Source: Scatophagus argus
Taxonomy: Eukaryota > Chordata > Actinopteri > Scatophagidae
Reading direction: 5' to 3'
Assembly (NCBI RefSeq): GCF_020382885.2
Contig: NC_058496.1
Coordinates: 67,001-131,000, forward strand
Length of the DNA: 64,000 bases
Position numbers and translations under genes: made by a program. How positions within the stretch are numbered: position 1 is the stretch's first letter; the number at the start of each line of letters is the position of its first letter. A model generated the notes under the pieces. The model searched no databases, was not told where the DNA came from, and saw nothing but the letters and a program-made list of their open reading frames with translations. Below are positions 59,879 through 64,000 of the stretch, in pieces.

Positions 59879-62800
59879 CATAACAATAAATAAAATAACC
59901 CAATGAAATGATCAAAATAAAACAAACTAAATGTTTCTATTCTGCTTTGTGGACAAAATAAAAGGAGAGGATCTGATGGGCCTCCTGCTCCTTAAACCAA
60001 AGACACCTGTAAGAGGCAGTCTGGGACACAGTGACCAGAACCAGGACCTGGGACCTGGGACCAGCTCAGGTCACAAGGAGGGAGACACACCACAGCAAAG
60101 GTTTAAATAATGTTTTATCAAAAACAATTAAACCAAATGAAAGAATCATGTGTTCTCAGCATGACGTGTGGTCAGTCAGGTCAGCAGTCTGTGAAACTCG
60201 TGGCTGCAGGTGCAAAACAGTCTGGACTAAAGAAACATAATCGAGTTGCTGAGGAGAAGCAAAGTGTTGCAGTCTCAGCAGTTCAGAGTTGAATACAAGA
60301 GGGAGCTTCACCACAGCCAGACTTAAATATCCAGTCTGTTGTGTCAGTTTTTAACCGTATGTCTCTAAAGGTTTACGTCCCAATGAATTTTAGGTAATAG
60401 TGACAGCCGATCGACTTTTTGTGACTGTGCAGAAAAACTATCAATCCTGAGTGTTTAAATCTTCACAGTTTAAACAGAGGAAACATTCATGTTGGAACAT
60501 GATGCCATGCTGACCTCTGCCGACATCATGTGAGTCTAACATAGACAGACAGGCAGGCAGGCAGACAGACAGACAGACACATCTCACCTTCCTCTTCATC
60601 TTCTATTTTACATGAAACTAAAACTCAGCCGATTCCCAGAAACAACTAAGTGTGTGTGTTTGTGCGTGTGTGTCTCTCAGAATGATCCATTAGTGTGAAA
60701 CTGATCCCAGTTCAACTCTCAGAGGTTATGGTGTCCTTCAGGATCAAGTTCAGATTCTCAGGCTTTTTCTTCTCTCCCAATCAAACGTTTTCTCTCTCCA
60801 GGATAAATTGCGTAAAAATATTCTAATGTAGAACCAATCGGTAATCTGCCGTGACCTTTGCAGTCACACGGATAGTAGTGTTCTGTGGTAATAGTGTGTT
60901 ACTATTACCAGCAGTACTTTTCCAGCATTTTTACTACAATTTTTACTACAATTTTTTTTTTTTTTACAATTTTTACTCAATCTGCCAGCTATTTTTTTCG
61001 TGAATGTTTACTCTGAAATGTCAGTGACAGGAAGACTGAATTAAAAAGTTTGATTAATTCCTGTCACCCAGCTGATTAACTGATTACATGTTTCTTCTCT
61101 AATTTGCAGAATGTTTGTAATGTAGTGTGGCAGCACTGGTAGTATACTCAGTACTACTAATTGTTTACAGTATACTGGTAGCAGATTTGGGGCTGTACGG
61201 TGGTGCAGTGGTTAGCACTGTCGCCTCACAGCAAGAGGGTTCCAGGTTTGAATCCCGGTCTGGGCCCTTCTATGTGGAGTTTGCATGTTCTCGCTGTGCC
61301 TGCGTGGGTTTTCTCCGGGTTCTTTGGCTTTCTCCCAAATTCCCAAAGACATGCACATTAGGTTAATTTAGGTTAACTGGTTTAGGTTAATTGGCTACTC
61401 TACTTCGCCCTGAGGTGTGAGTGTGTGGTTGTCTGTCTTTGTGTGTCAACCCTGTGATTGACAGGTGACCAGTCCAGGGTGAACCCCGCCTCTCACCCGT
61501 AGTTAACTGAGATAGGCTCCAGCTTCCTGCGACCCTGAAGGATAAGCAGTATAGAAAATGGCTGACTGATTAACAGGTAGCAGATTTGCAGTACAGGTAC
61601 CTTTGCAGGCTGCAGGTCAGCCTGGTGTAGAACCATTTCCTCTGCCATAAGCAGGGTTCTTCCTGGACTGCACAGATCCAGAGGCTGTAAACAAGAACAC
61701 ACACCTGAAGAACAAACATCAATCTGAAACGATAGGTTTTGATCTAGAAAATGGTCTAAAAGAAGTTTTGTTTTCAACAGTGTGGACCAAATTAATGTTC
61801 TAAACTCAATGAGTGTCTGACTTGGACAAAAACATACTAGGTTAGTTGTAAAGTTGAATTCCTTTTCTTCTGGATAACGTTTTAGGTTCTGACTTGGACA
61901 AAAAGGGTGGAAAATGAGGGTCTCCTGTTCTGATATTTTGTTTTGGGTCAGATCAAACATTCTAACTTGTGTTCTAGGTCAGATACAAGGGTCCTGGTTT
62001 GGCTCTAGGTCTGGCTAATGAGCAAGCACATGGAGGTTTTGTTGGGTACCAACATTTAAATTAAAGAGTTTGGAAAGTGTCATGAGACAAATTTTGTTGT
62101 GATTTGGTGCTATGTAAATAAATTGGATTGAACTGAAATTGGACTTGGATAAACACTGGGAGTATGAGGGGTTTGAGCTCTGCTGTTTTGTTCTCGGACA
62201 AGTCAATGATTTTGAGGTCAGACTTGGGCAATAATCTTATGGCTCTGAGTCAGGTTCTAGCTTGTGCTCTCTGTAGATTAAAGGTTTGAGGTTCTGACCT
62301 GGACGAAGATAGGGAAGATGAGGGTTTTGGGTGCCACGGTGACGTAGGTTCCATAAGAGGAGCAAGGCAGATGTGACTGGACAATGGTGCAGTTCTGGTA
62401 GTTGCCATAGTTGCTGAGCGGGGCTGCTGAAGAGGAGATTGAGGTAGGTGGGGGCAGAGTGGAGGTGCAGCTGGTGAATGGTTGCTGTGATGTCCCGGGT
62501 CGAGGGTCATGAAGGAGACTCTGACCTCTGCTGGGGTGAGTCTGGTACAGACGCCCTGATGATCAACCAAACAGTCAGTATCAGTTTATGATTAGTATGC
62601 TTATCAATACTTGTATGTGTTATCATTACTCAGTGTAGCTGTCGTACCGATGGTTCCACTTCTGTCATGATAAACTGATGGCAGCAGCTAAAACACACAG
62701 AAAGAGAACGTTCAAGTGTTACATCAAAACACATGACTCATTGCTGGACAGAACCAACTAGGTTGGTGGGGTTTGGGTTGTGGGAACAGTAGTAGGGATA

Positions 62801-63943
62801 ACTTCATGTGTGCAGGCCTACTGGATCAGACCAGACCCTAATCGCACCTCCACTCTGCCCCCACCTACCTCAATCTCCTCTTCACTCAGCAACTATGGCA
62901 ACTACCAGAACTGCACCATTGTTCAGTCACATCTATCTTGCTCCTCTTACGGAACCTACATCACTGTGCTGCCCAAAACCCTCATCTTCCCCATCTTCGT
63001 CCAGGCCAGAACCTCAAACATTTAATCTAGCACAAGATAGAACTTGACTCAGAGCCATAAGATTATTGCTCAGGTCAGACACAGGGTGCACAGGGAGTAT
63101 CTGGTGGGTGGGTGGGGGCTGCTTATGTTGGAATGGAGGGGTGGGGCTGTGGGTTAATGTTGTGGTTATGAAGGGTTCCGTAGTTCAAATATTTTCAGTC
63201 ATATTCTGACAAAGAATGTAGGATGAGGGGAAGATGGTTTTGAACTCTGAAGATGGTTTTGTTAAATTAGCTCCTGGGGTTGTAGTACAGGGGAAAGATT
63301 TTGGGTTATGTTTTAAGTTTTCAGATAAGTTATTAGTAATGTAATAGTGCGAGAGTTCAGGTGGAAGATTCTGCATCAGGTGAAAAAGTATATAAAGTGA
63401 AACGTTCTGCTTCAGGTAAAGGGTTCTGTAACAGTTGTAGAGATGTGGTTCAGATATTAAGTTTTGGTTAAAGTGAAAGGTTCTAGTTTATGTAAAAGGT
63501 TCTGTGTCAGATAAAAGATCCAGGTTCAGGTGGAAATTATGTCATCCCGGTAAAACTTCTTGGTTCAAGGAAAACTTCCTGTTCAAACTGAAAAGTTCTG
63601 GTTCAGGTAAAACAATCCATTTTAGGTAAAACATTCAGCTGTAACAGGTGAAAGAGGAAGTTATGTTGGATCCAGAAGTGAGAACCTTGAGAGTAGACTC
63701 GATCTCCCCAGACTCACCTGTCCTCCTGTATTAAGAGGTGACAAGATTATGTAATTGTCTCCATGTGATGGTGTCACTTGGGTGCCCTTCAGTGCGGTGG
63801 TGCAAGGCGAGTACTCAGTCACCTCCTGTTCCTCCCTCTCCTCCACCTCCTCCTTGTCGTCCTTCCTGTCCCTCCACAGAGAACCCAGAGCCCCCAAACT
63901 GGACCTGACTCCCAATCCCTGACCTCGTCTGCCATTGTGTTTA
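55585..63943 (-). CDS. rgs3: Regulator of G-protein signalling 3 (3' thirteen coding exons)
   Basis: Exons in transcript order: 63943-63718, 62687-62648, 62426-62299, 61684-61601, 59815-59704, 59625-59456, 58964-58415, 58235-58012, 56679-56633, 56498-56400, 56183-56122, 56013-55847, 55773-55585. All phases agree, giving 698 residues plus stop. RGS3-specific blocks are DNYIILSPLN, the GNYQNC/YGTYVTVAPKTLIFP exon, DLCSPGRTLLMAEEMVLHQA, ITVLIYSDLLLFTREDEAGR (PH-like), RRSLSEGSLLQEPR and LRRQLTREGGSLHH. The RGS domain is YGLAVFRHFLRSEFSEENLD to LMETDSYPRFLRSRLYTQL. It keeps the SEEN and DSYPRFLRS residues that contact G-alpha switches, so GAP activity toward Gi/Gq is expected. Exon 58415-58964 is Pro/Ser-rich and then Glu-rich. 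The N-terminal PDZ exons lie beyond 64000. Confidence 0.93.
56990..57030 (-). repeat. Minimal LINE tail insertion in an rgs3 intron
   Basis: CAGAATTCCTTTATTAATCC followed by CTGGAGGGAAATTCTTG is the reverse complement of the conserved ATTCTG-type tail. Only about 40 bases are present, so it is either an extremely truncated insertion or a shared structural motif. Confidence 0.55.
57440..57560 (+). repeat. LINE-type 3' tail remnant
   Basis: GATACAGAATTTCCCTCAAG followed by ATCAGCAAAGTATC and (CTAT)n resembles 3' ends of CR1/Rex1-like elements. No coding sequence remains. Confidence 0.45.
59656..59877 (-). repeat. TG microsatellites flanking an rgs3 exon on both sides
   Basis: (CA)n on the plus strand at about 59659-59699 and 59826-59877 reads (TG)n in the rgs3 transcript. 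One run starts immediately after the donor of exon 59815-59704. The other forms the region before its acceptor in place of a normal pyrimidine tract. Confidence 0.85.
61190..61575 (+). mobile_element. tRNA-derived SINE with a perfect 13-bp TSD
   Basis: The insertion is flanked by GGTAGCAGATTTG at 61177-61189 and 61576-61588. Its 5' part has Pol III-type boxes: A-box-like TGGTGCAGTGG and B-box-like GGTTTGAATCC. The body (GTGGAGTTTGCATGTTCTCG) and the 3' end (GATAGGCTCCAGC, AGGATAAGCAGTATAGAAAA) match the common fish SINE whose 3' end resembles RTE/Rex3 tails. It lies in an rgs3 intron, antisense to the gene, starting 26 bases downstream of a splice donor. Confidence 0.88.
62045..62140 (+). repeat. 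L2-type LINE 3' tail
   Basis: TTAAATTAAAGAGTTTGGAA, TGTCATGAGACAAATTTTGT and GGATTGAACTGAAAT match the tail at 15675-15785. It is a 5'-truncated fragment in an rgs3 intron. Confidence 0.6.
62219..62468 (-). repeat. rgs3: Authentic rgs3 exon arm of an inverted duplication
   Basis: This segment contains the functional exon 62426-62299 with acceptor CTCCTCTTCAG and donor GTCCAG|GTCAGA. Its translation SNYGNYQNCTIVQSHLPCSS, YGTYVTVAPKTLIFPIFVQ matches RGS3. An inverted copy lies at about 62849-63078. Confidence 0.88.
62849..63078 (+). pseudogene. Inverted, decayed copy of the rgs3 exon
   Basis: The plus strand carries the exon and its flanks in the opposite orientation to the gene: SNYGNYQNCTIVQSHLSCSS, YGTYITVLPKTLIFPIFVQ. 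Nine bases spanning the acceptor are deleted, and the donor CAGGTCAGA has become CAGGCCAGA. The conserved VAPK has become VLPK. Flanking intron bases (AGAGCCATAAGATTATTGC) are also duplicated, so the duplication was of genomic DNA rather than cDNA. It is on the wrong strand for rgs3 and cannot be spliced. Confidence 0.85.
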
Positions 63944-64000
63944 CTGTGGGAGGGGTGAGGCAGCAGCTTTCTGTCTGTTGTCTGTGAGATGAAGAGAAGG

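Noticed and set aside
61197..61270. Possible tRNA gene suggested by A- and B-box-like sequences
   Set aside because: The sequence cannot form a full cloverleaf, continues into a known SINE body and is flanked by target-site duplications, so it is a SINE head.
62780..63047. Plus-strand gene with RGS3-like protein sequence
   Set aside because: It is the inverted decayed copy of an rgs3 exon. Splice sites are lost and there is no other exon on that strand.
1..64000. CRISPR arrays, operons, ribosome binding sites, prophage
   Set aside because: None is present. The gene structure and repeats are those of a vertebrate nuclear genome.

Overview
This window is nuclear DNA of a teleost fish. The evidence is vertebrate multi-exon genes with canonical GT/AG introns, GT/CA microsatellites, and abundant fish-type non-LTR retrotransposon debris (L2, CR1/Rex1-like and RTE/Rex3-like LINEs, Penelope-like elements, and a tRNA-derived SINE). 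No prokaryotic features are present. Gene models were rebuilt by hand from splice sites and reading-frame phase; where a model is called complete, every junction keeps frame.

Layout. About 1-19.6 kb (+): netrin-G2 (ntng2), missing its first exon, running to a GPI-signal last exon. It holds a very unusual 2,187-nt Thr/Ser-rich and PPDVP-repeat exon between LE1 and LE2. 20.05-24.06 kb (+): endog, complete, six exons. 24.67-29.3 kb (-): ttf1, the rDNA transcription terminator factor, complete, tail-to-tail with endog. 32.86-35.21 kb (-): a compact three-exon gene for a protein with three GoLoco motifs (GPSM3/PCP2-like). 36-52 kb: gene-poor and dominated by nested retroelements. 52.38-52.97 kb (+): an intronless essential myosin light chain gene (MYL4/MYL3-like), probably a retrogene. 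55.58-64 kb (-): the 3' thirteen coding exons of rgs3, with the 5' end beyond the window.

How the genes relate. NTNG2, ENDOG and TTF1 lie on human 9q34 and RGS3 on 9q32, so the block is conserved synteny rather than an operon-like unit. Netrin-G2 acts in synaptic adhesion, EndoG in mitochondria, TTF1 in the nucleolus, and both the GoLoco protein and RGS3 act on G-alpha(i/o) signalling. The most notable items are the giant ntng2 exon in a run of seven frame-neutral exons, an inverted decayed copy of an rgs3 exon, an rgs3 exon sandwiched between TG repeats, hammerhead-ribozyme-like motifs in Penelope-type sequence (one inside a three-layer nested insertion with a 13-bp target-site duplication), the intronless light-chain gene, and the three-GoLoco gene.
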